Below are positions 26,184-35,868 of a DNA stretch of 64,000 nt, piece after piece. This DNA comes from Caballeronia sp. GAFFF1 (GTDB taxonomy: Bacteria; Pseudomonadota; Gammaproteobacteria; Burkholderiales; Burkholderiaceae). The position numbers were made by a program, and so were the translations under genes. The notes below the pieces were generated by a model. It was not told where the DNA came from. It saw only the letters and a program-made list of their open reading frames with translations, and searched no databases. Every line of letters begins with the position of its first letter. Position 1 is the first letter of the stretch. Where the stretch lies: positions 16,553 to 80,552 of the forward strand of contig NZ_JALQEM010000043.1 in assembly GCF_023630705.1 (NCBI RefSeq), written 5' to 3'.

Positions 26184-29100
26184 TCAGCAGAAGTTCTTGC
26201 TGACCGTCGTCAGTCCGCCAAGCAGATGGGACATATCGACGAGTCGCTGCGCGACCAGGTGCCGGACTTCGCCCTCGCATTGCCAGGTGCCGTACACCGC
26301 GAGCAAGGCCGCGCCCAACGCTTCACGGCGTTGCTTCTCGAGCAGCGACGGCCATACGATGACATTGACGTTGCCGGTTTCGTCCTCGAGCGTCACGAAC
26401 ATGACGCCTTTTGCTGTCCCGGGTCGTTGCCGTACGGTCACGAGCCCACAGCCTCGCGCCAGACGGCCGTTTCGATAGCCCCGCAAGGTTGAAGCCGGCA
26501 TTAACCGTTGTTCAAGCAGTGCCGGCCTCAGCAGCGACAACGGATGGCGCCCGAGTGTTAGTCCCGCAGTGTTGTAGTCGCTCACGATCTCCTGCGCCTC
26601 CGACGGCGTTCCAAGCGTCGGCGTCTCATCGTCGATCCGGGTATCGGCCAGGATGTCGCGGTCGGGTACTGCAGCCGCAGACTGCCATAGCGCCTCGCGC
26701 CGATTTCCTGCCAGTGACCGGAGCGTGTTCGCTGCCGCGAGCACCTGCAGGTCGCGGCGATCGAGCTGCGCGCGGCGCGCCAAGTCGCTCACGCTCATGA
26801 ACGGCTTCACCGCGCGTGCCGTTTCGATCCGCTCCGCCGCGCCCTCGCGCATGCCCTTGAGCAACGAACGCCCGAGTCGTACGAGTGGCTTGTCAGGCTT
26901 CTTGTGGCCTGGCCGCTTTTCCAGCACAGAATCCCATCCGCTGATGGTCACGTCGATTGGTGCCATCTCGACACCATGACGCCGCGCGTCTTGCACCAGC
27001 TGAGAGGGCGAGTAAAAGCCCATCGGCTGAGAGTTGAGCATGGCGGCCAGGAACGCGGCGGGCTCATGGCACTTGAGCCAGCTGCTCGCATAGACGAGCA
27101 GCGCAAAGCTCGCAGCATGACTCTCCGGAAAGCCATACTCGCCGAATCCCTTGATCTGCTCGAAGATCGCTTCCGCGAAAGCCTGGTCGTAACCGCGCGC
27201 TTGCATGCCGCCGACGATGCGATCGTAGTATTGCTGCAAACCGCCTTTGCGCTTCCATGCCGCCATCGCGCGCCGCAGCTGATCGGCTTCGCCCGGCGTG
27301 AAGCCTGCAGCCAGGATCGCCACTTGCATGACCTGCTCCTGGAAGATCGGCACGCCGAGCGTACGGCCCAGCGCGATTTCCAATTCCTTGCTGGGATAGG
27401 TGACCGGTTCGAGCTTCTGGCGCCGCCGCAGGTAAGGGTGCACGGCGCCGCCCTGAATCGGCCCCGGCCGCACGATCGCCACTTCGATCACGAGATCGTA
27501 AAACTCTCTGGGCTGCATGCGGGGCAGCATGCTCATCTGCGCGCGTGACTCGATCTGGAAGACACCGACCGTGTCGGCGCGGGAGATCATCTCGTAGGTG
27601 GCCGCATCTTCTGCCGGAATGTCCTGCATTTCGAAGCGTTCGCCACGTTGCTCAGAGACAATATCGAGCGTGCGTCGAATCGCGGACAACATGCCGAGGG
27701 CGAGCACGTCGATTTTCAGTAGGCCGAGCGCTTCGAGGTCGTCCTTATCCCACTGGATCGCGCTGCGCTCCGGCATCGCCGCATTCTCGACGGGCACCAG
27801 CCGTGTGAGCTTGCCGCGACTGATCACAAAGCCGCCCGAGTGCTGCGACAGATGGCGAGGAAAGTTGAGGATCTGCGCCGCCAGATTCGCCCACATGGCA
27901 ATCAGCGGATTGGCAGGATCGAGGCCTGACTCTTCGAATCGACGCAGGAGATCCTGCGAGTGATCGAACCACTGATGACTTTTCGCGACCTTGTCGACGA
28001 TCTGCGGATCGATGCCGAGCGCCTTGCCGGTTTCCCGCAGAGCGCCGCGCGGTCGGTAGGTGGACACCGCTGCGGCGATCGCCGCTCGCTCCCGTCCATA
28101 CTTGCGGTAGATGTACTGGATGACCTCTTCGCGCCGTTGGTGTTCGAAATCGACATCGATGTCGGGCGGCTCGCCGCGCTCCTTGCTGATGAAGCGCTCG
28201 AACAGCATGTTGCCGCGGGATGGATCGACTTCAGTGACCCCCAGGCAATAGCACACCGCGCTGTTCGCCGCCGACCCTCGGCCCTGACAGAGGATGTGCT
28301 GGCTGCGCGCGAAGCGCACGATGTCATAGACGGTGAGGAAGACGCTTCATAACGCAGTTCGCGAATGAGCTGCAGCTCATGCTCGATTTGTTGCTGCACG
28401 TTGTGCGGAACGCCAGCAGGGAAGCGCCGGTGCGCGCCGATATACGTCTCCTGCCGGAGATAGGCCTCGTGCGTATAGCCTTCGGGGACGAGTTCGTCGG
28501 GATACTCGTAGCGCAGTTCGTCCAGCGAGAAGCGGCAGCGCGCGAGAATTCTCAACGTTTCGGCAATCGCATGCGGCGGATAAAGGTTCGCGAGCCGTAA
28601 GCGAGAACGCAGATGCTGTTCGGCATTGGGCGCGAGCTCATAGCCGCATTCGGCGACGGGTTTGCCGACGCGAATCGCCGTCATGGTGTCTTGCAGGGGC
28701 TTGCGCGAGCGCACGTGCATGACGACGTTGCCGGTGGCCACGATCGGTATCCCGGCTCGCAACGCCACCTGTTCAACGATGCCGCGATGGATGTCGTCCA
28801 TCGCCCGCTGATGCAGCGTGAGCCCGATCCACGCACGCGCCGGGAACGTCTGGCGCAGCCAGTCGACGTGCGCAGTCAGCGTCGCTTCGTTCGCCGGAAA
28901 GTCCGGCACCAGGATCGCAAGGCAGTCTGGAGCGCCCTTTAAATGCGAGTAGCTTGGTTCCGGCCGGGCAAGATCGTCGGGTGTCAGCACGTAGCTGCCC
29001 TTGGCCGCCCGCATGCGCGCCAGCGTGATGAGTTCGCACAGGTTGCCGTAACCTTCGCGGTTCTGCGCGAGCAAGATCAGGCCAAACGCGGGGCCAAGAG

Positions 29101-29389
29101 TGGGGCCAAAAGCGGGGCGGTTCTTGGGACCGCCATCCGCACCGTGACGCGCATGAACCAGACGAAAATACGAGCCGATGACGAGCGGCAGCTTTTCTTC
29201 CTTGGCCTGAACATGCGCGCGCACGACGCCCGCAACCGAGCACTCGTCGGTGATGGCCAGTCCCGCGTAGCCGAGTTGCGACGCGCGCAGCACCAGCTCT
29301 TCACCGTGCGATGCACCGTGCAGGAACGAGAAGTTACTGAACGCGAAAAGCTCCGCGTAGTCGGGCAGGGCCGATGAAGGAAACTCCAC
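26184..29389 (-). pseudogene. dnaE2: Error-prone DNA polymerase DnaE2, single-base frameshift
   Basis: The gene encodes a C-family polymerase of the ImuC/DnaE2 type: PHP domain at the start (FSFLHGASHGEELV), polymerase core (CQGRGSAANSAVCY, DIDVDFEHQRREEV) and OB-fold end. The first part runs from 29389 to about 28345 and then leaves frame. The remainder continues in the next frame to 26184. Restoring one base at 28340-28343 (a lost T in the coding strand, GCGTTCTTC read as GCGTCTTC) rejoins LRYEA to FLTVYDIVRFARS. Total length would be normal (about 1070 residues). It lies 20 bp after imuB in an SOS-controlled operon. Either a recent inactivation or a sequencing error. Confidence 0.9.
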
Positions 29390-29409
29390 AATGCCACCTG
29401 CTTGTCCGC

Positions 29410-30900
29410 TTAGCCAAACAGGCCGTGGAGGAACCAGCGCGTTTCCTCGGTCTTGACGCTCGGCCGTTCGCGGTAGATCCAGTAGCAGCTTTTATCGTCC
29501 GCTTCCGCAACAAAATAATCGCGCGTCACCAGCGCGCCGTCATGCCATCCGGCTTCGATGCGTTCGCCGGTCGACACGAGCTTGAGCGGCGAGCCATAGA
29601 ACGGACGATGATTCTTGACCATCAACCGCAACGGCAGGTGGAGCAGCCAGGTGGGCCGCGGCAGATCATCAGGCGCGGGAAGGACGGAGGGCGAGGGGCG
29701 CGCGGCGTGCGTCCTTGGGCTGCCTTGCACGGGCACCCACTGATTGGCGTGTTCGGGGCGATGATCGGGCGCGGGCGCGGGCCGCAGCACATTCTCGGGA
29801 CCCAGGCGCGCAGCCAGTAACTCCAGCAGCCGGTTATGGTCTTGCGCGGATCCACCGGGCTCGGGGAACAGCGAATCGCTGGGCGGTTCAGCCGCGCGCA
29901 CGTCCGAGGCGGTCAGCCGCACGGCGATCACCGCGGCTTCGAGCTCGGTGCGCCCGAGTCGCTCTTTTAGGAGACGCACCAGGTGCTCTTCATGCCAGGT
30001 TGGCTCGGCAAGCGCAATCTCAATGAGCGTCGGCTCGATAGCCTGCCGTCCGCGTTCATGCTCGAGGGTGATCGTGGCATGCGTGAGCGCCAGTTGCTGG
30101 GCGGTGAGCCATCCGCACAGTTGCACGACGAGTCGCCGCGCGGAAGAGAGAATGGCTTCGGCATGCTCGACGCGATCAGGCAGCTCGACGCGTGCGCTGA
30201 AGGTCGGCGGCAGTTCGAGCCATTCGTGCAGTTCAGGCGCTAGGCCATAGGCCCGGTCCAGGGAATCGAGTAGGTCCACCCCACACCTTTTCTTCAAACC
30301 TGCACGAGGCAGGCGTTGGATATCACCCAGGACGCGGCAGCCCAGTCCACTGAACCAGTCGGCGAACGGCCGCAGCTCCGGCACCACCATGAACGGCAAG
30401 GCGCCCAAGTGACGTTCAAGCGAACGCATCTTGAGCACCCGCCGGCGGCCCGCCTTGGCGAGGAGCCAGGCGCCGCGGCCGGTGGGTGCGACGCTCATGC
30501 GTGCGGTGACACCGATGGTCTTGACGACGTCCATGATGTCCCGGCACACGCGCAGGATGCCGCCGAAGAGTCGCAAGCTCGCAGTGACGTCGACGACGAT
30601 GGTTTCCTCTTCGCACACGGCCACCTGCGGTGAAAAACGCAGCAGCGCGATGGCCACCTCGCGCTGCATTTCGTGTTCGCGCTCCGGGCTGCGATCGCAC
30701 ATCAGCGCCTCCGGCGCGAGCGTCGTGACCCCACCGCGCTTCATCCCCACGCGCACGCCCCCGTCGCTTGCCACCGAATCGAGCACGATGACCTTGTCGC
30801 GCTCGAGCACCACGCTCCCGTACTCAGACGGAGGCGACCACCTTGGTCTGAACACCTCCAGCGACAGCCGGGGCAAGTGAATGGCGACGAATACGGCCAT
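29410..30900 (-). CDS. imuB: ImuB, inactive Y-family polymerase-like protein
   Basis: 496 residues related to Y-family polymerases (MAVFVAIHLPRLSLEVF at the start). ImuB proteins lack the catalytic acidic residues and instead bridge the sliding clamp, ImuA and DnaE2 during mutagenic bypass of lesions. The reading frame is intact through the thumb and little-finger-like regions and ends in RWFLHGLFG. A Pro-rich stretch occurs around residue 385. Its start lies inside the end of imuA (77-bp overlap), and dnaE2 follows after 20 bp, so all three are co-transcribed. Confidence 0.88.
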   Translation of the reverse strand: MAVFVAIHLPRLSLEVFRPRWSPPSEYGSVVLERDKVIVLDSVASDGGVRVGMKRGGVTTLAPEALMCDRSPEREHEMQREVAIALLRFSPQVAVCEEETIVVDVTASLRLFGGILRVCRDIMDVVKTIGVTARMSVAPTGRGAWLLAKAGRRRVLKMRSLERHLGALPFMVVPELRPFADWFSGLGCRVLGDIQRLPRAGLKKRCGVDLLDSLDRAYGLAPELHEWLELPPTFSARVELPDRVEHAEAILSSARRLVVQLCGWLTAQQLALTHATITLEHERGRQAIEPTLIEIALAEPTWHEEHLVRLLKERLGRTELEAAVIAVRLTASDVRAAEPPSDSLFPEPGGSAQDHNRLLELLAARLGPENVLRPAPAPDHRPEHANQWVPVQGSPRTHAARPSPSVLPAPDDLPRPTWLLHLPLRLMVKNHRPFYGSPLKLVSTGERIEAGWHDGALVTRDYFVAEADDKSCYWIYRERPSVKTEETRWFLHGLFG

Positions 30901-31555
30901 AGGGACTCAGCAAGATCGGCGACGGTTGTAAGGTGACGGTCAAGGGCTCAGTTCGGTTGGGGCCGCGTCGTTTAATCATGTCGACTGCAATCCCGCCCTC
31001 TGCCGGTCGCACGCCAAGCCGTAAGCTCGCCGGCGACGCATCCTGGGCGCTGGCAAGCGGACGCACCAGAATCAGCAACGTCTCGGTCGCCTGAGCGGCC
31101 AGATGCAAGCGTCGCAACGCCTCGGAGCGGATGTGCTGTTGCCAGAACAGCAGCGCACCGCAACTGCCGGCCTGCAGCACGCGCTCCGCGCACCACAAGG
31201 CGTCCGCTGTTTCCGACGCACGCAGCCACATCAGCTTTTCCAGCGGCAGGCCGAGATACGAGAACGCCAACGCATTCGGCACGTGCGGCGCCTGCAGCAG
31301 CACAACGGGCCGCTGAGCGTGCCGACCCTGATGAGCCAGGCGCGCGAGCGCCGGACGCAGCAGACGCATCTCACCGACGCCGGGCTGCTGGACGAGCAAT
31401 TCGACCAGTGCACCCAGCGGCCAGCCGCCGCCCGGCAACTCCGCCGACAACGCCGCGTAGCCGGTGTCGACGGTCTTTCCGTAGGCACGCGCCAACTGCG
31501 ATCCGAGCCACAGGTTCGGATGAATGGACTCGACATGTTTGAGCAGGGCCGCCAT
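30824..31555 (-). CDS. imuA: ImuA, RecA-like SOS mutagenesis protein
   Basis: 243 residues from the ATG at 31555, chosen because the LexA palindrome sits directly upstream. The frame stays open further upstream to 31801, but that would put the operator inside the gene. The protein resembles RecA/SulA-like ImuA proteins (GYAALSAELPGGGWPLGALVEL near residue 34). It works with ImuB and DnaE2 in damage-induced mutagenesis. The start is only about 8 bp from the operator and has no clear ribosome binding site, so the message may have a very short leader. Confidence 0.82.
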   Translation of the reverse strand: MAALLKHVESIHPNLWLGSQLARAYGKTVDTGYAALSAELPGGGWPLGALVELLVQQPGVGEMRLLRPALARLAHQGRHAQRPVVLLQAPHVPNALAFSYLGLPLEKLMWLRASETADALWCAERVLQAGSCGALLFWQQHIRSEALRRLHLAAQATETLLILVRPLASAQDASPASLRLGVRPAEGGIAVDMIKRRGPNRTEPLTVTLQPSPILLSPYGRIRRHSLAPAVAGGVQTKVVASV

Positions 31556-31563
31556 TGTGCATA

Positions 31564-31587
31564 AGTACTGTATATATGTACAGTACT
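31564..31587 (-). promoter_or_regulatory. LexA operator of imuA-imuB-dnaE2
   Basis: A 24-bp element with perfect 9-bp arms (AGTACTGTA and TACAGTACT) around a 6-base AT-rich centre. The core CTG-N10-CAG at 31568-31583 is the canonical LexA box of beta- and gammaproteobacteria. It contains TATATA, which can serve as the -10 region for leftward transcription. It puts the mutasome operon under SOS control. Confidence 0.93.
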
Positions 31588-31852
31588 TTACCTCGAAATC
31601 CGCAACGCGGTATTGCGCCCTTTTTTGTCGCTGCGGCCCGGCAGGGCGACTATCCTGATTCGTTACTGCGCTGGGGAAACCAGACGGCGCTGGCAGGGCC
31701 AATCGGTAACAAAACCATGGCGGCGCCTCTGGCCGCGTGCGGAAATGCAACGTCATGTTGATTCCGGCCCCTGCGCCCGCAATTGCCATGGAGCGTTGCA
31801 ATCGAAGCGAGCAACGCCATCAGGAAACGAAGCAAAGGAAACGAAACGACGT

Positions 31853-32206
31853 ATGGCCGGATCAGATATCAACGATGTGATGGATGGGTCGGACGCGCGC
31901 GCCGAGTTGCTGTGCTTCCTGGTCGCGACCGTGGCGGCCTCCCATTCGCTCACGTATGAGTGGCGAGTCGATCATCTCGTGGAGAGCTGCCGCCTCTGGC
32001 TGCGACGCAACCACCTCTGGATGGATTGGCTCGAGCGCGTGCGCCTCGGCCAACTGGCGCTTAAGATCGCCAAACGAGATCTGAAAGGCGCCGGCATCGC
32101 AGTGCGGCAGTCGAACGTCCAGGCGCTCTTCACGGGTGACATGCAACTCAACTATTCGTGCACCGTCATCAAGAAGATGCTGGCGCTTTGCAAAGAGGCG
32201 CTCTGA
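31853..32206 (+). CDS. Small protein of unknown function
   Basis: 117 residues from the ATG at 31853 (AAGGAAACG lies upstream). All helical in appearance (RVDHLVESCRLWLRRNHLW, GQLALKIAKRDLKG). It is read divergently from imuA and 49 bp before the SRAP-type gene, so it could be part of the damage-response neighbourhood. No domain was recognised. Confidence 0.55.
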   Translation: MAGSDINDVMDGSDARAELLCFLVATVAASHSLTYEWRVDHLVESCRLWLRRNHLWMDWLERVRLGQLALKIAKRDLKGAGIAVRQSNVQALFTGDMQLNYSCTVIKKMLALCKEAL

Positions 32207-32254
32207 CGTACGGCGCCTTGGCGTTCGCCATCACAACACTGGGGAATCTGACGG

Positions 32255-33226
32255 ATGTGTTACTCAGCGCAAATCCAGGCCGACTATCGGCGCTACGTGA
32301 AGATGTTCGGCGCACAGATGGACATCCGTGAGTTCGCGCGACTGTTCTGGGAGCGCGCCGAGGGCAGCAAGGCAAAGGTCCCCAAAGCGATGGAAGACGC
32401 CTTCCGTGAACCTCAGACCGATGACGAGCGCCAGATCAAGACGTTCATCGATCGGTACAACGCGGAACAGGCGACCAAGGTCGAGCAGGAACTCTTCAAG
32501 CAGCGAACGCGACTGGCCGATGCTGAGCGCACGCTGCAGACGAAGACGACCAAAGCGGCGACCGAAAGTAAGCGCATCGCCACGGACAAGATCGATGCGG
32601 CGTTGCGGCGCCTGACCGACCTTAGTCGCAGCGAGCCGGAGCCCCGTGACTCGCGCATTTTTCCCGGCTACTACGCGCCGGTCCTCGTGGTCGAAGACGG
32701 GCAGTATCTCGTTAAGCCAATGCGCTATCAATGCCGCATCGCGGGCAAACCTGCGAACTACGACATCAAATATCCAGGGACATACAACGCGCGGCGCGAC
32801 AGCCTGGACAAGTTCTGGAAGCCGTGTTTTGGCTATACGCACGGCCTGCTGCTCGTCGACGTCTTTTATGAGAACGTCACGCGCGCGAAGTGCGAGAACA
32901 CCTTGTTCGAGGAGCATGACGGACCGCAGGCGCCGGGCGAGAACGTCGTTCTCGAGTTTCGTCCCGACAACGGCCAGCTGCTGATGGTCGCGTGCCTGTG
33001 GTCCAAGTGGACGGCGCCCGGTCAGCCGGATCTTTTGTCGTTCGCCGCCATCACCGACGAGCCGCCGGCCGAGGTCGAAGCCGCGGGCCATGATCGCTGC
33101 ATCGTGCCGATCAAGCGAGCGCACGTCGACGCCTGGTTGAATCCGCAGGCGTCCGACCTCGCCGCGCTCGATGCCATCCTGGAAGATCGAGACCGGCCGT
33201 ACTACGAGCATCGGCTCGCGGCGTGA
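32255..33226 (+). CDS. SRAP/YedK-type DNA-protein crosslink protein with coiled-coil insertion
   Basis: 323 residues. The protein begins MCYSAQ, giving Cys2, which in SRAP proteins (HMCES/YedK) is the N-terminal nucleophile that crosslinks to abasic sites in single-stranded DNA. Later landmarks fit the fold: RIFPGYYAPVLVVEDG, the Asn-bearing TYNARRDSL, and HDRCIVPI near the end. Usual bacterial members are about 220 residues. Here a charged coiled-coil-like stretch of about 100 residues (about 35-130) is inserted after the N-terminal strand. It neighbours imu genes and ligD, consistent with DNA repair. Confidence 0.82.
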   Translation: MCYSAQIQADYRRYVKMFGAQMDIREFARLFWERAEGSKAKVPKAMEDAFREPQTDDERQIKTFIDRYNAEQATKVEQELFKQRTRLADAERTLQTKTTKAATESKRIATDKIDAALRRLTDLSRSEPEPRDSRIFPGYYAPVLVVEDGQYLVKPMRYQCRIAGKPANYDIKYPGTYNARRDSLDKFWKPCFGYTHGLLLVDVFYENVTRAKCENTLFEEHDGPQAPGENVVLEFRPDNGQLLMVACLWSKWTAPGQPDLLSFAAITDEPPAEVEAAGHDRCIVPIKRAHVDAWLNPQASDLAALDAILEDRDRPYYEHRLAA

Positions 33227-33353
33227 AGGTGGCGTTGGTGGCGTTGGTTGCGTAGTGGCGATCAGCGGTGATGCTTGTCCGGCGATGCTTGGCTGGAAAC
33301 CTCGGAACGCTCCTTGCTCGACTGTCGTTGTTCTTTTCTCAAGAGAGGCGACG

Positions 33354-33575
33354 ATGGCAGGTGACAACTCGTATAAGCCCGGTGAAATCGTCAAGGTGTC
33401 GGGTATCTATTCGGTGGTTCACGACGATGGCAAAGACACCTTCGAAGTGACGTGTGTGGAGGGCGAGCACTTCCCGCCGACGCGCAGCGGCAAAGGCGCT
33501 CACTTCGAGCTGAAATACGGGGCGACCCATTCGCATAAGCATGGGGAACTGAAGGGCACCGAGGCGCGCGGTTAG
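33354..33575 (+). CDS. YjzC-family small protein
   Basis: 73 residues from an ATG at 33354 with AAGAGAGG upstream. The sequence (KPGEIVKVSGIYSVVHDDG, then FPPTRSGKGAHFEL and a His-rich end) matches the small YjzC-like family found in many bacteria. Its function is unknown; it may bind metal or nucleic acid. The His cluster THSHKHGE is notable. Confidence 0.7.
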   Translation: MAGDNSYKPGEIVKVSGIYSVVHDDGKDTFEVTCVEGEHFPPTRSGKGAHFELKYGATHSHKHGELKGTEARG

Positions 33576-33605
33576 GTACGATCTACCGTGTGAAGTGCTG
33601 CTTGT

Positions 33606-35570
33606 CTAGCGCTTCATGCCGACCGCCCGGCGCATCGCGGCGGTGATTCCTTGCCGCGTGCGCCAGTAGCCTTCCCACGGATCGGTGGTGAGCGTCCGTT
33701 GTCGGTGGATGGCTTGCGCCATCGTCCATTGGTCGCCGCTCCTCACGTCATTCAGCTCGTCCCATGAGACCGGCATCGACACCGCCATGCCGGGGCGTGC
33801 GCGCACGGAAAATGCGGCGACCGTGCTCGCGCTTCGACCGTTGCGCAAATAGTCGATGAAGATCTTGCCCACTCGATTCTTCGGACCGAGGACTGCTGAA
33901 AAACGCTGCGGCACCACGCGTGTCATGTGCTGGGCGACCGCTTGCGAGAACAGTTTCACTTCGTCCCATCCCTGTCGCCGGTTGAGCGGCACGACAATGT
34001 GAAAGCCCTTGCCGCCGCTGGTCTTCGCGAACGAGCGCAATCCCAGCTCATCCAGCACCACTTTCACGAGCGCTGCCGCTTCCAACATGGCCGACCATGG
34101 CAAGGCTGGGTCGGGATCGAGATCGAAGATGACGCGATCCGGATGCTCCAGATCAGGCGCCGCGCCATTCCATGAGTGAATCTCGACGACGCTCATCTGA
34201 GCGAGTCCGACCAGCGCGTCCGCGGTATTCGCCACCAGCAGCGGCTTGTGTCCCGGATACAGACTGACGGGCAGCTCTTCGATGCCGGGAATGCGGGCGC
34301 GCTCGGAGTGCTTCTGAAAAAATAGCTCGCCGGCAATGCCGTCGGGCGCGCGCACGAGCGCAAGGGGTCGGGCATGCAGATAGGGCAGGGCCCACTTGGC
34401 GATCGCGTCGTAGTAACGCACGATGTCGAGCTTGGTGCGGCCTGACGCCTGATCCATCACGCGCTGCGGGTTGCTGATCTTGATGTCGCCCACGATGACC
34501 GTTCCGCGCGGACCGGGCCTTTCGCGGGTCGAGCCGATTTGCTCGGGACCCTCGACCCGCGGTTCGGCGATGACCTTTTCTTCCGTCACCGCACGGGCAG
34601 GCTTGTCTTCGCGCAGCGCATGAAAGACCGGATGGCGGACTTCACCGTTGGGCGTCCATTCCAGAAAGGCGACCTCCGCCACGATGTCAGGCTTGAGCCA
34701 GTAAAACTCGCGATCGCGCTCGGGTTCCGGCGCGTTATAGAAGGCCGGTTGCGCCTGCTGCAAAGCCTGAGCGCGCTTGCTGAAGGCAGCGCTTCGCCCG
34801 GGCGTGAGGTGGGGTGCAACGTGCCCGGCGTACCGGAGGGCGCCACCTGGATCGTAGACGCCCAGCAACAAGGAGCGCACGCCTGATTTCGCGCCCTTCA
34901 CCCGCGAGAACCCGCCGACCACGAACTCTTGTCTCAGATTGCACTTGAGCTTGATCCAGTCGTTGGAGCGTCCGGACCGGTAGGGCGCGTCGGCCCGCTT
35001 GCCGATAATGCCTTCGAGCTGCATCTTGCAGGCGGACGCCACGAGCGAGGCCGGATCCTCGGCGAAATCGTCCGAATAACGCAGGAGCGGGTTTTCAACG
35101 CTTTTCATCAACTCGTGGAGCAATGCACGGCGCTTTCGCAACGGCTGTTCACGGATGTCGGTGCCGTTAAGCCAGAGAAGGTCGAAGACGAAGAGAACGA
35201 TGTCAGCTGTACTGCGCCGGTCGAATGCGTTCTGCAGTGCATTGAAGTCGGGCTTGCCCGTCGCATCAAGGACGACCGCCTCGCCGTCAATCCATGCGGT
35301 GTCGGCGGGTATGGCCTCAAGTGCAGCGCGCAGCCGCGGCATGCGCTCAGTCCAGTCGTGGCCGTTGCGCGTGACCAACTTGACGTCGCCCCGTTCGATG
35401 CGCGCGAGCATGCGATAGCCGTCGAACTTGATCTCGTAGGACCAGTCGCCTTCGCCAGGATGACGTTCAACCAGCGTCGCCATTTGCGGCTCGATCAGCG
35501 CCGGCATTCCGCCAGGCAGCGCGTCAGGTGCGCGCACGCGTGTCGCGCGTGAACCGCTCCAGCGCCCCAT
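33606..35570 (-). CDS. ligD: DNA ligase D without phosphoesterase domain
   Basis: 654 residues from the ATG at 35570, immediately after the stop of the upstream gene (TGAGATG). Residues about 20-310 are an ATP-dependent ligase. The catalytic Lys48 lies in SYEIKFDGYRM, with DGEAVVLD and EGIIGKRADAPY as motifs III and IV. Residues about 370-650 are a primase/polymerase domain (FDLDPDPALPW, TSGGKGFHIVVPL). The N-terminal 3'-phosphoesterase domain of many LigD proteins is absent. LigD works with Ku in non-homologous end joining; no ku gene lies in the window. The open frame upstream of 35570 overlaps the preceding gene and lacks conserved sequence. Confidence 0.9.
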   Translation of the reverse strand: MGRWSGSRATRVRAPDALPGGMPALIEPQMATLVERHPGEGDWSYEIKFDGYRMLARIERGDVKLVTRNGHDWTERMPRLRAALEAIPADTAWIDGEAVVLDATGKPDFNALQNAFDRRSTADIVLFVFDLLWLNGTDIREQPLRKRRALLHELMKSVENPLLRYSDDFAEDPASLVASACKMQLEGIIGKRADAPYRSGRSNDWIKLKCNLRQEFVVGGFSRVKGAKSGVRSLLLGVYDPGGALRYAGHVAPHLTPGRSAAFSKRAQALQQAQPAFYNAPEPERDREFYWLKPDIVAEVAFLEWTPNGEVRHPVFHALREDKPARAVTEEKVIAEPRVEGPEQIGSTRERPGPRGTVIVGDIKISNPQRVMDQASGRTKLDIVRYYDAIAKWALPYLHARPLALVRAPDGIAGELFFQKHSERARIPGIEELPVSLYPGHKPLLVANTADALVGLAQMSVVEIHSWNGAAPDLEHPDRVIFDLDPDPALPWSAMLEAAALVKVVLDELGLRSFAKTSGGKGFHIVVPLNRRQGWDEVKLFSQAVAQHMTRVVPQRFSAVLGPKNRVGKIFIDYLRNGRSASTVAAFSVRARPGMAVSMPVSWDELNDVRSGDQWTMAQAIHRQRTLTTDPWEGYWRTRQGITAAMRRAVGMKR

Positions 35571-35571
35571 C

Positions 35572-35868
35572 TCAGTCGTCCGCGCCCGGCGGCAAGCCAC
35601 CGCCGTCATCAGCGTCATCGGCGTCATCGTCCTTCCAATAAAGATTCGGCGGATGAAGTGCCTGCATCGTGTCGATTCCCGCCATCTGGAGGGCTGCATC
35701 AATGCACTGGAGTTCGCGATCGAAGCGCATGGGCCAGCGCGACGGCGGTTCATCGTCGCCTAATAGCGTCATGCCGTCATGGATGACGAGCGCATATCGT
35801 GCAACCAGCAGTGCATCGACGAGCTGGGCTTCCCGTTTGACTCGTTCCAAGAATGTAGTCGCTTTCAT
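35572..35868 (-). CDS. Small protein upstream of ligD, unknown function
   Basis: 98 residues. Helical N-terminus (TTFLERVKREAQLVDALLVA) and an acidic, Asp-rich tail (DDDADDADDGGG). Its stop codon is one base from the ligD start, which indicates translational coupling. The acidic tail could mimic DNA or bind a basic partner. No family was recognised. Confidence 0.6.
   Translation of the reverse strand: MKATTFLERVKREAQLVDALLVARYALVIHDGMTLLGDDEPPSRWPMRFDRELQCIDAALQMAGIDTMQALHPPNLYWKDDDADDADDGGGLPPGADD

Noticed and set aside
26904..27548. Plus-strand open frame of 214 codons within dnaE2
   Set aside because: Antisense shadow of a conserved polymerase gene with strong codon bias.
34929..35552. 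Plus-strand open frame of 207 codons within ligD
   Set aside because: Antisense shadow of the ligase domain; no independent domain or start signals.
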